DNA from: Pacificoceanicola onchidii
GTDB lineage: Bacteria > Pseudomonadota > Alphaproteobacteria > Rhodobacterales > Rhodobacteraceae
Length of the DNA stretch: 64,000 nucleotides
Direction: 5' to 3'
NCBI RefSeq assembly: GCF_004804335.1
Contig: NZ_SRXY01000011.1
Coordinates: forward strand, 62,001-126,000
Part shown: piece by piece, positions 48,492 to 57,599 of the stretch
Layout: each line of letters begins with the position of its first letter
Numbering within the stretch: position 1 is the first letter of the stretch
Made by a program: the position numbers and the translations under genes
The notes under the pieces: model-generated
What the model saw: the letters and a program-made list of their open reading frames with translations, nothing else
What the model was told of the DNA's origin: nothing
The model's database searches: none

Positions 48492-49475
48492 ATGTCCCAA
48501 CCCGCCCCCTTACAGGCCACCGAGGCGCACGCCCGCAACGCCGGTCTGCCGCTGGACCTGTCGCTGATCGAAGCGATGCGCGTGAACACCTCCGCCTCCG
48601 AACGCCGCGCCTCGCAGCTTCCCGGCCGCCGCGCGGTCAAAGGTGACGCTCAAAGCGCATGGCTGCTCAAGGCTGTCACCTGCATCGACCTGACCACCCT
48701 CAACGGCGATGACACCGAAGGGCGCGTGCGGCGGCTCTGTGCCAAGGCGATCCAGCCCGTCCGCCCGGACATCCTCGCCGCGCTTGGCATGGCGGACAAG
48801 ACCATCACCACCGGCGCGATCTGTGTCTATCACCGTTTTGTCGCAACGGCCGTCGATGCGCTCAAAGGCACCGGTATTCCCGTTGCCGCCGTCTCGACCG
48901 GCTTCCCGGCGGGCCTGTCGCCCCATGCGACCAAACTCAAAGAGATCGAAGCTTCGGTCAAAGATGGCGCGGAAGAGATCGACATCGTCATCACCCGCGA
49001 ACATGTGCTCACCGGCAACTGGCAGGCGCTTTATGACGAAATGCGCGATTTCCGCGCCGCCTGCGGCGATGCCCACGTCAAGGCGATCCTCGCCACCGGC
49101 GATCTGAAAACCCTGCGCAATGTCGCAAAGGCCAGCATGGTCTGCATGATGGCGGGCGCGGATTTCATCAAGACTTCCACTGGCAAGGAAAGCGTCAACG
49201 CCACCCTGCCCGTCTCGCTCACCATGGTCCGCGCCATTCGCGACTATGAGGCGATGACCGGCACGCGCGTGGGCTACAAACCCGCCGGGGGCGTGTCCAA
49301 AGCCAAAGATGTGCTGACCTATTTCACCCTGATGAAAGAGGAACTGGGCCACGCCTGGCTCCAGCCCGACCTCTTCCGCATCGGTGCCTCGTCCCTTTTG
49401 GGAGACATCGAACGGCAACTCGAACACCGCGTGACCGGCGCCTACTCTGCCGCCCACCGCCACCCGATCGGATAA
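48492..49475 (+). CDS. deoC: Deoxyribose-phosphate aldolase
   Basis: 327 residues of the class I aldolase type found in alphaproteobacteria and eukaryotes. FIKTSTGKESVNATL contains the Schiff-base Lys, VGYKPAGGVSKAKD a second catalytic Lys, and EIDIVITREHVLTG a catalytic-site strand. It splits 2-deoxyribose-5-phosphate to acetaldehyde and glyceraldehyde-3-phosphate. The next gene starts 4 nt later and encodes an aldehyde dehydrogenase that can remove the acetaldehyde. Confidence 0.94.
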   Translation: MSQPAPLQATEAHARNAGLPLDLSLIEAMRVNTSASERRASQLPGRRAVKGDAQSAWLLKAVTCIDLTTLNGDDTEGRVRRLCAKAIQPVRPDILAALGMADKTITTGAICVYHRFVATAVDALKGTGIPVAAVSTGFPAGLSPHATKLKEIEASVKDGAEEIDIVITREHVLTGNWQALYDEMRDFRAACGDAHVKAILATGDLKTLRNVAKASMVCMMAGADFIKTSTGKESVNATLPVSLTMVRAIRDYEAMTGTRVGYKPAGGVSKAKDVLTYFTLMKEELGHAWLQPDLFRIGASSLLGDIERQLEHRVTGAYSAAHRHPIG

Positions 49476-49479
49476 CCAA

Positions 49480-51843
49480 ATGACAGTCGCGAGCTTTTTC
49501 GACAGCATGGACTACGCCCCGAGCAAAGAAGACGACAAGAGCGCCCGCGCATGGCTGGCCTCTCATGACGGCAGTTTTGGCCATTTCATCGGCGGCGGGT
49601 TCACCGACCCGGCCAAAGGCTTTGACACCGCCGAGCCCGCCACGGGCGCGCGTCTCGCCACCGTGACCCAAGGCACCGCAAAGGACGTGGACAGCGCCGT
49701 CGCCGCCGCGCGCAAAGCGCAAAAAGCCTGGGCCGCCCTGCCCGGCCACGAACGCGCACTCAAACTCTACGCCCTCGCCCGCATGATCCAGCGCAACGCG
49801 CGTATGCTTGCGGTGGTCGAGGCGCTCGACAATGGCAAGCCGATCCGCGAAACCCGCGACATCGACATCCCCCTCGCCGCGCGGCACTTCTATCATCACG
49901 CCGGTTGGGCGCAGCTTCAGGAAAGCCAGTTCCCGGGCATGGATCCCGTCGGCGTCATCGGTCAGGTGATCCCGTGGAACTTCCCTTTCCTCATGCTGGC
50001 GTGGAAAGTTGCGCCCGCATTGGCGCTCGGCAACACTGTCATCCTGAAACCCGCCGAAAACACCCCGCTCACCGCCTTGCTCTTTGCGGAATTGGCGAAG
50101 CAAGCGGGCCTGCCCGAAGGCGTTTTGAACATCGTCACCGGCGACGGCGAGACCGGCGCGCTCATCGCCGCCCATAAGGACATCGACAAGGTCGCCTTCA
50201 CCGGCTCCACTGAAGTGGGGCGCAAAATCCGCGAAGCCACGGCGGGCAGCGGCAAGAGCCTGACGCTGGAACTCGGCGGCAAATCCCCCTTCATCGTCTG
50301 CGAAGATGCCGATCTTGATGCCGCTGTCGAAGGCGTCGTAGATGCGATCTGGTTCAATCAGGGGCAAGTCTGCTGCGCGGGCTCCCGTCTGATCGTTCAG
50401 GAAGGTGTGGCCGAGGACTTCCACGCTCGGCTGACCAAACGCATGAAAACCCTGCGCATCGGAACCTCGCTCGACAAGACCATCGACATGAGCGCCGTCA
50501 TCGACGCGGGCCAGCGCGACCGCATCGCCGGCATGGTGGACGCCGCCGTCGCCGCCGGGGCCACGCTCATCCAATCAGAAGCGGATATGCCCGAAAGCGG
50601 CACATTCTACCCGCCGACCGTGTTGCAAAACGTCCCCATGACCGCCGCCGCTGCCACCGAAGAAATCTTTGGCCCGGTCGCCGTGTCGATGACTTTCCGC
50701 ACGCCGGATGAGGCGATCCAGCTGGCCAATCACTCCCGCTACGGCCTCGCCGCCAGCATCTGGAGCGAAAACGTCAATCTCGCGCTCGATCTCGCAGCAA
50801 AGGTTCAGGCGGGCATCATCTGGGTGAACTGCACCAATGTGATGGACGCCGGCGTGGGGTTTGGCGGCGTCAAGGAAAGCGGTTTTGGCCGCGAAGGCGG
50901 GCGCGAGGGCTGTTTTGACTACCTCAAACCCCGCGCCTTTGCCAAAGCCCCGCTGCGCAAGGAAAGCGCCCCCGCCAAATCCAAGGGCTTTGCCTTTGAA
51001 AGCGTCGACCGCACGCCGAAATTCTACATCGGCGGCAAGCAAGCGCGCCCCGACGGCGGCCATGCCCGGCCCGTGATTGGCGCGAAAGGCGAGATCCTGG
51101 GCGAAGTGGGCGAGGCGAACCGCAAGGACATCCGCAACGCCGTCGAGGCCGCCAAAGGGGCCGCAAGCTGGGGCGGCAAGACCCAGCACAACCGCGCGCA
51201 GATCCTCTATTACATGGCCGAGAACCTCTCGATCCGGGCCGAGGAATTCGCCGAGCGCATCCGCGCACAAACCGGGGTCAAGGCAGACAAGGCCCGCGCC
51301 GAGGTCACGGCCTCTGTTGCGCGCCTGTTCAGCTACGGCGCTTGGGCCGACAAGGTCGAAGGCACGGTGCACATGCCCCCCATGCGCGGGCTGGCCCTCG
51401 CCGTACCTGAGGCCATCGGCATTGCAGGCGTGATCTGCCCACCCGAAGCGCCGCTTCTGGGCCTGATTTCCGCCACCGCCCCGCTCATCGCCACAGGCAA
51501 CCGCGTCATCGCCGTGGCCTCCGAGCCGCATCCGCTCTCGGCGCTGGACTTTTATCAGGTGCTGGAGACCTCCGATCTCCCCGCAGGTGTGCTCAACATC
51601 GTCACCGGCGATGCGGCCTCCCTCGCCTCCGAACTAGCCAAGCACAACGGGGTGGACACGCTCTGGGCCTTTGGCTCGGAGGCGCTTTCGAAAACCGTCG
51701 AAACCCTCTCCACCGGCAACCTCAAGCGCGTCTTCACCGATTACGGCCGCGCCTGGGACTGGACCGCGCCAGAAGCCGAAGGCGAACATTTCCTGCGCCA
51801 CGCGACACAGGTCAAAAACATCTGGGTGCCCTACGGCGAATAG
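49480..51843 (+). CDS. Two-domain aldehyde dehydrogenase, ALDH16 type
   Basis: 787 residues, much longer than the ~500 of ordinary ALDHs. Residues 1-500 form a full catalytic unit: VIPWNFPFLMLAWK, FTGSTEVGRKI, LELGGKSP with Glu264 and FNQGQVCCAGSR with Cys298 as predicted nucleophile. Residues ~510-787 are a second, ALDH-like half (AVPEAIGIAGVICPPEAPLL; GVLNIVTGDAASLASELAKH) that lacks the Cys motif. This layout is the ALDH16 family, whose bacterial members keep the catalytic Cys. It likely oxidises acetaldehyde or another aldehyde from the deoC step. A ribosome site is weak; coupling to deoC is expected. Confidence 0.9.
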   Translation: MTVASFFDSMDYAPSKEDDKSARAWLASHDGSFGHFIGGGFTDPAKGFDTAEPATGARLATVTQGTAKDVDSAVAAARKAQKAWAALPGHERALKLYALARMIQRNARMLAVVEALDNGKPIRETRDIDIPLAARHFYHHAGWAQLQESQFPGMDPVGVIGQVIPWNFPFLMLAWKVAPALALGNTVILKPAENTPLTALLFAELAKQAGLPEGVLNIVTGDGETGALIAAHKDIDKVAFTGSTEVGRKIREATAGSGKSLTLELGGKSPFIVCEDADLDAAVEGVVDAIWFNQGQVCCAGSRLIVQEGVAEDFHARLTKRMKTLRIGTSLDKTIDMSAVIDAGQRDRIAGMVDAAVAAGATLIQSEADMPESGTFYPPTVLQNVPMTAAAATEEIFGPVAVSMTFRTPDEAIQLANHSRYGLAASIWSENVNLALDLAAKVQAGIIWVNCTNVMDAGVGFGGVKESGFGREGGREGCFDYLKPRAFAKAPLRKESAPAKSKGFAFESVDRTPKFYIGGKQARPDGGHARPVIGAKGEILGEVGEANRKDIRNAVEAAKGAASWGGKTQHNRAQILYYMAENLSIRAEEFAERIRAQTGVKADKARAEVTASVARLFSYGAWADKVEGTVHMPPMRGLALAVPEAIGIAGVICPPEAPLLGLISATAPLIATGNRVIAVASEPHPLSALDFYQVLETSDLPAGVLNIVTGDAASLASELAKHNGVDTLWAFGSEALSKTVETLSTGNLKRVFTDYGRAWDWTAPEAEGEHFLRHATQVKNIWVPYGE

Positions 51844-51930
51844 GCTCGGATTTTTTTGCTCTTTTTTGCCGGGGGCGCGACGGAACCGCCGCGCCCCTGC
51901 GTAGTAAGGGCAGAAAACGGAGCCTTTGAC

Positions 51931-52539
51931 ATGTCCACCCTGAAATCCATTTGGGACCATCCTTACACATTCTGGCTGCTTCTCAGCCTGCCCGCCATTC
52001 CCATGGCCCTCGGCCTCACCTCCGGTGATCCGAAGGTTGTGCACGAGCTTTTGCACCCCACCGGTGAATTTGCCGCCCGGTTCATGATCATTTCCATGAT
52101 GATCACGCCGTTGACCATGCTCTTCAAAGGCTGGCGCGGACCGCGTTGGCTGATGAAACGTCGCCGCTATCTGGGTGTGGCCGCCTTTTTCTACGCGCTC
52201 GCGCATACGGTGCTCTACTTGATCGACGAAGGCATGGTGGCCTTCACCGCCGGTGAGATTTCCAAGCTTTACATCTGGACCGGCTGGCTGGCATTTTTCA
52301 TCTTTGTGCCGCTCGCCGTGACTTCCACGGATGGCTGGGTGCGCAAGATGGGCCCGCGGTGGAAGACCCTCCTGCGCTTTGTCTACGCCGCTGCCGTGCT
52401 GACCCTGCTGCACTGGGCTGCGCTGCACAACTGGGGTGGCGTTGGTCCGGCCCTGGTGCACTTCCTGCCGCTTGGTCTGCTCGAAGCCTACCGGCTCTGG
52501 TCGAACACACAGCGGCGCAACGCAAGGCTTGCCGCGTAA
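51931..52539 (+). CDS. Ferric-reductase-like haem membrane protein (MsrQ/YedZ-like)
   Basis: 202 residues from ATG 51931 (GGAG 9 nt upstream) with about six hydrophobic helices. Histidines in helix contexts (AHTVLYLID; LLHWAALHNWGG) could ligand haem as in the ferric-reductase-like transmembrane family. MsrQ passes electrons to MsrP for repair of oxidised methionine in periplasmic proteins, but no msrP lies beside it, so the electron acceptor is open. A hairpin follows. Confidence 0.75.
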   Translation: MSTLKSIWDHPYTFWLLLSLPAIPMALGLTSGDPKVVHELLHPTGEFAARFMIISMMITPLTMLFKGWRGPRWLMKRRRYLGVAAFFYALAHTVLYLIDEGMVAFTAGEISKLYIWTGWLAFFIFVPLAVTSTDGWVRKMGPRWKTLLRFVYAAAVLTLLHWAALHNWGGVGPALVHFLPLGLLEAYRLWSNTQRRNARLAA

Positions 52540-52547
52540 CAAGACAA

Positions 52548-52581
52548 AAGAGGGGCGGTGCGCAACGCAGCCGCCCCTCTT
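52548..52581 (+). terminator. Terminator after the haem membrane protein
   Basis: AAGAGGGGCGG at 52548-52558 pairs with CCGCCCCTCTT at 52571-52581 around 12 nt. T-run is weak (TCTCTT). Confidence 0.7.
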
Positions 52582-52615
52582 CTCTTGAACCCGGTGTCGG
52601 AATGCGGATATGAGG

Positions 52616-52634
52616 ATGTTATGTTATAACACAT
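52616..52634 (+). promoter_or_regulatory. Zur-like box upstream of the CobW-family gene
   Basis: ATGTTATGTTATAACACAT lies 22 nt upstream of the ATG at 52656. It closely fits the AATGTTATANTATAACATT-type Zur palindrome. A second, similar box stands before the znu operon, so zinc-dependent repression is the likely control. Confidence 0.65.
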
Positions 52635-52655
52635 CCAGCACGCCCGGAGTTCCCC

Positions 52656-53870
52656 ATGCCAGACACCCGCCTGCCCGTCACCGTCCTCTCCGGTTTTCTC
52701 GGAGCCGGGAAAACCACTTTGCTCAACCGTGTCCTGAACAACCGCGACGGACGCCGCGTTGCCGTGATCGTCAACGACATGTCCGAAGTGAACATTGACG
52801 CCGATCTCGTGCGCGCCGATACCGAGCTCAGCCGCACCGATGAGACCCTTGTCGAAATGTCCAACGGCTGCATCTGCTGCACCCTCCGCGATGACCTACT
52901 CGACGAAGTGCGCCGCCTGTCGGAAGAAAAACGCTTTGATTATCTGCTGATCGAATCCACCGGCATTTCCGAGCCGCTCCCCGTCGCCGCCACCTTCGAT
53001 TTCCGCGATGAGCACGGTCAGAGCCTGTCGGACGTTTCCCGCCTCGACACCATGGTCACCGTGGTCGACGCCGTGAACCTGCTGGAGGATTACTCCAGCC
53101 ATGATTTCCTCTCTGACCGGGGCGAGACCCTGGGCGAAGAGGACGACCGCACGCTTGTGAATCTGCTGGTGGAGCAGATCGAGTTTGCCGATGTGGTGAT
53201 CCTCAACAAAGTGGATGACGCTGGCCCCGAGCGTACCAAAGCCGCGCGCCAGATCATCCGCGCGCTCAACGCCGACGCCAAGATCGTCGAGACCAACCAT
53301 TCCGACGTTTCCGGTGATGAGATCCTCGACACCGGCCTGTTTGACTTTGAGAAAGCCCATGAGCACCCGATGTGGGCCAAGGAACTTTATGGCTTCGCCG
53401 ATCACATGCCGGAAACCGAAGAATACGGCGTTGGCAGCTTTGTCTATCGCGCCCGCCGCCCGTTTGAACCGGAGAAAGTCCTGAAGGTTCTCAACGGCAC
53501 CCTGCCCGGCGTGATCCGCGCCAAAGGCCACTTTTGGCTCGCAACCCGGCCCGATTGGGTTGCGGAGTTTTCCATGGCCGGGGCGCTGTCCTCGATCCAG
53601 CCTCTGGGCACATGGTGGGCCTCGGTCCCGCGCGAACGCTGGCCAGAGCACGACGGCGCGCGCGCCTATCTGCAGCAACACTGGCAGGAGCCCTGGGGCG
53701 ACCGCCGTCAGGAGCTTGTTTTCATCGGCACCGGCATCGACTGGCCCGCTCTCAAGGCTTCGCTCGACAGCTGCCTTGTCTCCGAAAAGCTGGCCCCGAA
53801 CCCGGACACCCTGCCAGCGGACCTGCCCGATCCTTTCCCGATCTGGCGCCGCCCGGATCAGGCGGCCTGA
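52656..53870 (+). CDS. CobW/COG0523-family GTPase (ZigA-like zinc metallochaperone)
   Basis: 404 residues. [12 protein letters not shown] (Walker A), [14 protein letters not shown] (the C-x-C-C metal motif), [12 protein letters not shown] and ILNKVDDAG (nucleotide motifs) define the COG0523 family, and the C-terminal CobW_C domain ([19 protein letters not shown]) is complete. Zinc-starvation members pass Zn to essential enzymes using GTP. The Zur-like box just upstream and the znu genes 2 kb away favour the zinc role over cobalamin synthesis. Confidence 0.88.
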   Translation: MPDTRLPVTVLSGFLGAGKTTLLNRVLNNRDGRRVAVIVNDMSEVNIDADLVRADTELSRTDETLVEMSNGCICCTLRDDLLDEVRRLSEEKRFDYLLIESTGISEPLPVAATFDFRDEHGQSLSDVSRLDTMVTVVDAVNLLEDYSSHDFLSDRGETLGEEDDRTLVNLLVEQIEFADVVILNKVDDAGPERTKAARQIIRALNADAKIVETNHSDVSGDEILDTGLFDFEKAHEHPMWAKELYGFADHMPETEEYGVGSFVYRARRPFEPEKVLKVLNGTLPGVIRAKGHFWLATRPDWVAEFSMAGALSSIQPLGTWWASVPRERWPEHDGARAYLQQHWQEPWGDRRQELVFIGTGIDWPALKASLDSCLVSEKLAPNPDTLPADLPDPFPIWRRPDQAA

Positions 53871-53882
53871 TCAACAAATACA

Positions 53883-53908
53883 GCGCAGGCGACACCCATC
53901 GCCTGCGC
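53883..53908 (+). terminator. Hairpin after the CobW-family gene
   Basis: GCGCAGGCGA and TCGCCTGCGC form a perfect 10-bp stem with a 6-nt loop, 12 nt after the stop codon. No T-run follows. Confidence 0.55.
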
Positions 53909-53958
53909 CACCATCGGCCTCGCTGAAGTGGGTTTTTTCAGGTGCCCTGAGAACAAGC

Positions 53959-54098
53959 CGCGCCTATCGACGGGCCGTGGTACGGCGATCTCCCCTCTGA
54001 TCTCCTTGATTTATCCCTGTCACTGGCGCGCTAGGCTGGCGTGGCGCCCAGCAATCAACCAATCGCCGTGCCGCGGGGACGGCCCGTCGATGGGCGCG
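53959..54098. repeat. Imperfect ~35-bp inverted repeat forming a 140-bp stem-loop element
   Basis: The left arm (53959-53989, from CGCGCCTATCGACGGGCCGT) matches the reverse complement of the right arm (54062-54098) apart from two substitutions and a 6-nt insertion. The 72-nt centre has further short stems. The gene-free stretch 53871-54223 holds nothing else convincing. It could be a dispersed palindromic element, a MITE remnant or a structured RNA. Confidence 0.7.
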
Positions 54099-54223
54099 GC
54101 GGCCTGCGGCCTTGGCTCCGCGCCTGGGGTGAGATGAACAATCGATTCAGTCCATGAAAACCAGGTTCGCCCGACACCAAATCCGCACTCTTTGAACTCA
54201 GAGAAACCCTGCTCCCGCATCCC

Positions 54224-54430
54224 CTAATCCGCCTCATACTCCAGCAAATCCCCAGGCTGGCAGTCCAGCACCTGACAAATCGCATCGAGCGTCGCAAAGC
54301 GCACACCCCGCACGCGGCCGGATTTCAGCGTCGAGACGTTCTGCTCCGCAATCCCGATCCGCGCCGCCAGTTCCCGCGATGTCATCTTCCGTTTCGCCAG
54401 CATGACGTCGAGCCGCACGATAATGGCCAT
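54224..54430 (-). CDS. Small Cro/CI-type (XRE) helix-turn-helix regulator
   Basis: 68 residues from ATG 54430 (MAIIVRLDVMLAKRK). MTSRELAARIGIAEQNVSTL is the helix-turn-helix and AICQVLDCQPGDLLEYE the conserved end of YozG-like stand-alone regulators. It begins 1 nt after the DUF2975-like gene, the usual partner of this group, and probably controls it. Confidence 0.88.
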   Translation of the reverse strand: MAIIVRLDVMLAKRKMTSRELAARIGIAEQNVSTLKSGRVRGVRFATLDAICQVLDCQPGDLLEYEAD

Positions 54431-54431
54431 G

Positions 54432-54983
54432 TCAGACGATCTCTTGATGGTCTTGCCAAAGCGCCGCGCCCAGCACGAAGGCCCGCGCAAGGAAGGCGGC
54501 GATCAGCGCGGCGATGGCAAAGGTGATCTGCGAGCTGCCCAAGGCAAGGCTCACCGCCCTTTGTCCCGGCCCCGCATGCGCCGTGGCCACCAGCACGCTG
54601 GCCGTATGCGCGAGGATGCTCAGCCCCAGGAGCCACCACAGCCGCCTTGAAAGCTGCTGTGCCGCGCCCGCCGCCCGCGCGGGCAAGCCTTGCACCAACC
54701 ACCGGCACACCTGCCCCGCCGCCCGAAACACCGCCGCATGGGCCGCCAGGACGCTCAATGCGATCCCGACAAAGGCCGCGCCTTGCCAGAGCCGGGGCGC
54801 TTCCAGCGGATAGCCCGTCGCCTCTGCCAGAAACCCGCCGATCCAGTCCGGGCTGGCCAGCAAGGCAAGAACCATCGCCACCGCAACCGCGCAGGTCAGG
54901 GCAAAAGCCACGCGAAAGCCGATCTCAAAGCGCCGCGTCAGGATGCGGAGTGGCTCGGGGTCAACAAATTCTCTGTCTTGCAT
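54432..54983 (-). CDS. DUF2975-like membrane protein
   Basis: 183 residues from ATG 54983 with four hydrophobic helices (FALTCAVAVAMVLALL; WQGAAFVGIALSVLAAHAAV; LWWLLGLSILAHTASVL; FAIAALIAAFLARAFVLGAA). Size, helix count and coupling to a YozG-like regulator fit the DUF2975 family. Function unknown. The divergent lipoprotein gene starts 62 nt away. Confidence 0.7.
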   Translation of the reverse strand: MQDREFVDPEPLRILTRRFEIGFRVAFALTCAVAVAMVLALLASPDWIGGFLAEATGYPLEAPRLWQGAAFVGIALSVLAAHAAVFRAAGQVCRWLVQGLPARAAGAAQQLSRRLWWLLGLSILAHTASVLVATAHAGPGQRAVSLALGSSQITFAIAALIAAFLARAFVLGAALWQDHQEIV

Positions 54984-55044
54984 GATAAGCACCATGTTTT
55001 ACATTAAACTTTATACGAATCACATAGCATATAGGATGTCATAG

Positions 55045-55596
55045 GTGAAGCCTTTCTCTGTTCTCCCCGCCCTCATGCTCACCGCCTGCGGCAGCATTAC
55101 CCCCGCCGGCCTGATCGCCGTCTCTGCGCTCGACCCGCTCAACACACCACCCGGTGACGTTCAGCTGGCTCTCAGCGTGCCCGAAGCCGTGCGCCTCGCC
55201 GAGGATGGGGCCACGCTGCGGATCACCTTCACCGAAGAGGATCAAGTGCTGATCGACACCACTGCTCCGCTGACCATTACCCAAGGTGCGCCCGAAAGCG
55301 AAACGCTCCGGCAACCCGATGAAACGCTTTATGTGGGCCGGATCGACACGCCCGAGGCCGAGGCCTTCGCCGCCGCACAGGCCGAGATCCGCAGCTTGCG
55401 CGCGTCCGGCTCGGAGGGCACCGGTTCCCTGTCGATCAGCGTGACCAAAGGCTGCCGTGTCGGCCCGCCGCTACAGGAGATGCCGGTCTCCACATGGATC
55501 CGCACCAATCCAAACGCCGGGTTTGTCCCCCTCACCCGGCAGCGCGACGTGCTGGACGAGTTGACGGAACACGGCGGTCCGCTGCCCGCCTGCTGA
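55045..55596 (+). CDS. Putative lipoprotein
   Basis: 183 residues starting at GTG 55045 (AGGA 9 nt upstream). The N-terminus MKPFSVLPALMLTACGSITP has a lipobox (LTAC) with Cys15 as the lipidation site, so it is probably anchored in a membrane facing the periplasm. The rest is a beta-rich domain with two more Cys (KGCRVGPP; LPAC end). No family was recognised. A terminator follows directly. Confidence 0.7.
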   Translation: MKPFSVLPALMLTACGSITPAGLIAVSALDPLNTPPGDVQLALSVPEAVRLAEDGATLRITFTEEDQVLIDTTAPLTITQGAPESETLRQPDETLYVGRIDTPEAEAFAAAQAEIRSLRASGSEGTGSLSISVTKGCRVGPPLQEMPVSTWIRTNPNAGFVPLTRQRDVLDELTEHGGPLPAC

Positions 55597-55619
55597 CAAC
55601 CCAGCCCCATAACGAACAA

Positions 55620-55650
55620 GGCCCCGCAGCAACCGCCGCGGGGCCTCTTT
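55620..55650. terminator. Rho-independent terminator between lipoprotein gene and znuA
   Basis: GGCCCCGC (55620-55627) pairs with GCGGGGCC (55638-55645) and is followed by TCTTT. It lies between convergent genes. Confidence 0.8.
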
Positions 55651-55671
55651 GCTCAAAGAAGCAAAAAGCGT

Positions 55672-56712
55672 TTACTGGCCAAGTGCCGCCGCAATCGTCT
55701 CGGCATTGTGGCGCAGCATGTCGAGGTAGGTCGCCGCCGGACCACCCTCTTCGGACAGCGCACCGGAATAGAGCGTGCCGCCCACTGTCGCACCGGTCTC
55801 GCTGGCGATCATCTCGACCAGTCGGTTGTCGGTGATCGTCTCGATGAACACCGCCGAGATATCGTATTCGCGAATCTGCGTGATCAGCGCGGCCACATCC
55901 GCAGCCGTTGCCTCGCTCTCCGTGCTCATGCCCTGCGGCGCGACGAAGGTCAGATCATACCGCGCGCCGAGGTAGCCAAAAGCGTCATGCGGCGTGACAA
56001 CCGTGCGCTTGTCCTCGGGGATCGTCGCCATCAGGGCATCAATCTCCACCCCCAGCGCTTCCAGTTCGGCCACAAAAGCCGCGCGGTTGGCATAGTAATC
56101 CCCGGCATTCTCTGGATCCGCCTTGGCCAGACCGGCGGCGATGTTGTCCGCATAGATCACCGCGTTTTCGACGGTCTGCCAGGTGTGCGGATCAAAAGCG
56201 CCATGATCGTGGCCATGGTGGTCGTCATGATCGTCATGCCCCGCATGCTCTTCGTGTTCATGCTCTTCATGATCCTCGTGATCATCATGAGCGTGTTCTT
56301 CATGCTCGTCATGACCGTGATCGTCATGTTCATCGTGGTCATCATGCGCTTCGTCATAAGCAATCGCATCAATGCCCGCCGTGGCAATAACCGTCTCGCC
56401 TTCGAACGGTGCGGCCTCGGCAAGACGCTCCAGCCAGCCTTCGAATTCCAGACCGTTCATGAACAGAACATCCGCTGCCGCAACCGCCGCCGCATCCTGC
56501 GGGGTCGGGTTGTAGACATGCGTGTCTCCGCCCCGCCCAACAAGCGTGGTCAGGGCCACGTGCTCACCACCGATTCGCGACACCATGTCCCCCAGAACGG
56601 AGAAGGTGGCGACAACCGGAAGTTTGTCGTCGGCAAGCGCCACACCCGGCGCAATGAAAGAGGCCGCCACAAGGGCTGTGGCAGATTTAAGAAGCGTACG
56701 ACGGGATGTCAT
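55672..56712 (-). CDS. znuA: Zinc ABC transporter periplasmic binding protein, His-rich loop
   Basis: 346 residues from ATG 56712 (GGAG 5 nt upstream). The leader MTSRRTLLKSATALVAASFI carries a twin-arginine motif (SRRTLLK), unusual for ZnuA, with cleavage near ALA-D. Metal ligands are expected at His65 (GGDTHVYNPTPQD), His176 (FDPHTWQ), the His in VVTPHDAFGYL and an acidic residue near the C-terminus. Residues 123-170 are a His/Asp/Glu-only loop with about 21 His, which collects zinc. Third gene of the znuCBA operon, 17 nt after znuB. Confidence 0.93.
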   Translation of the reverse strand: MTSRRTLLKSATALVAASFIAPGVALADDKLPVVATFSVLGDMVSRIGGEHVALTTLVGRGGDTHVYNPTPQDAAAVAAADVLFMNGLEFEGWLERLAEAAPFEGETVIATAGIDAIAYDEAHDDHDEHDDHGHDEHEEHAHDDHEDHEEHEHEEHAGHDDHDDHHGHDHGAFDPHTWQTVENAVIYADNIAAGLAKADPENAGDYYANRAAFVAELEALGVEIDALMATIPEDKRTVVTPHDAFGYLGARYDLTFVAPQGMSTESEATAADVAALITQIREYDISAVFIETITDNRLVEMIASETGATVGGTLYSGALSEEGGPAATYLDMLRHNAETIAAALGQ

Positions 56713-56729
56713 GAGAACTCCAAAAGGTT

Positions 56730-57599
56730 TCAACTTTGATAGTGGCGGCGCGGCAGAACCTTCGCCAGAACGCCCCCGATGGGGCCGAAAATCAGGGACA
56801 GCACGTAAAGAATGCCGGTCACGAGGATGATCGCGGGGCCAGACGGCAGGCCGTAGTGATACGACAGGAGCAGCCCTGCGGCGCTGGACAGCATGGCAAC
56901 CAGCACGGCAATGGCCAGCAACCCGCCAATGCTCGCCGCCCAGAACCGCGCAGTGGCCGCAGGCAGGATCATGATGCCAACTGCCATCAGCGTGCCAAGC
57001 GCATGAAACCCGGCAACGAGATTCATCACCACAAGACACAGAAAGACCAGGTGCGTGAGGATGCTGAGCCTGCTGACAGAGCGCAGGAACTGCGGATCGG
57101 CGCACTCCAGCACCAGCGGGCGGAAGATCACCGCGAGCACAATCAGAGACAGGCTGGAGAAACTGCACAGCAGCATCAGCGCCGCATTGTCGAGCGCCAG
57201 CACCGTGCCGAACAGCACATGCATCAGATCAACGTTGCTGCCGCGCGTCGAGACAATGAGCACGCCAAGCGCCAGGGAAATCAGGTAGAAGGCCGCAAGG
57301 CTCGCGTCTTCCTTGAGCACCGTCAGCCGTGAGACAAGCCCCGAGGCCACGGCCACCACCATCCCGGCAATCAGCCCGCCGATGGTCATCGCGCCCAGTG
57401 ACAGGCCGGAAATCAGAAAGCCCACCGCCGCGCCGGGCAGGATCGCGTGCGCCATGGCATCGCCCGTCAGGCTCATGCGGCGCAGCATCAGGAAGACGCC
57501 CACCGGGGTGGAACCAATGGCAATGGCAAAGCAGCCGAGCAGCGCGCGGCGCATGAATCCGAAATCGGCAAATGGCGCGATGAACGTATCCCAGATCAT
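56730..57599 (-). CDS. znuB: Zinc ABC transporter permease
   Basis: About 289 residues with eight or more hydrophobic helices of the ABC-3 metal-permease family: LRRMSLTGDAMAHAILPGAA, GFHALGTLMAVGIMILPAAT and LSSAAGLLLSYHYGLPSGPA are the conserved stretches. The start at 57599 overlaps the znuC stop by 4 nt. It carries zinc across the inner membrane. Confidence 0.92.
   Translation of the reverse strand: MIWDTFIAPFADFGFMRRALLGCFAIAIGSTPVGVFLMLRRMSLTGDAMAHAILPGAAVGFLISGLSLGAMTIGGLIAGMVVAVASGLVSRLTVLKEDASLAAFYLISLALGVLIVSTRGSNVDLMHVLFGTVLALDNAALMLLCSFSSLSLIVLAVIFRPLVLECADPQFLRSVSRLSILTHLVFLCLVVMNLVAGFHALGTLMAVGIMILPAATARFWAASIGGLLAIAVLVAMLSSAAGLLLSYHYGLPSGPAIILVTGILYVLSLIFGPIGGVLAKVLPRRHYQS

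Noticed and set aside
54020-54220. Minus-strand ORF of 66 codons
   Set aside because: It covers the right arm of the inverted repeat, lacks a ribosome site and shows no domain; its apparent sequence comes from the palindromic element.
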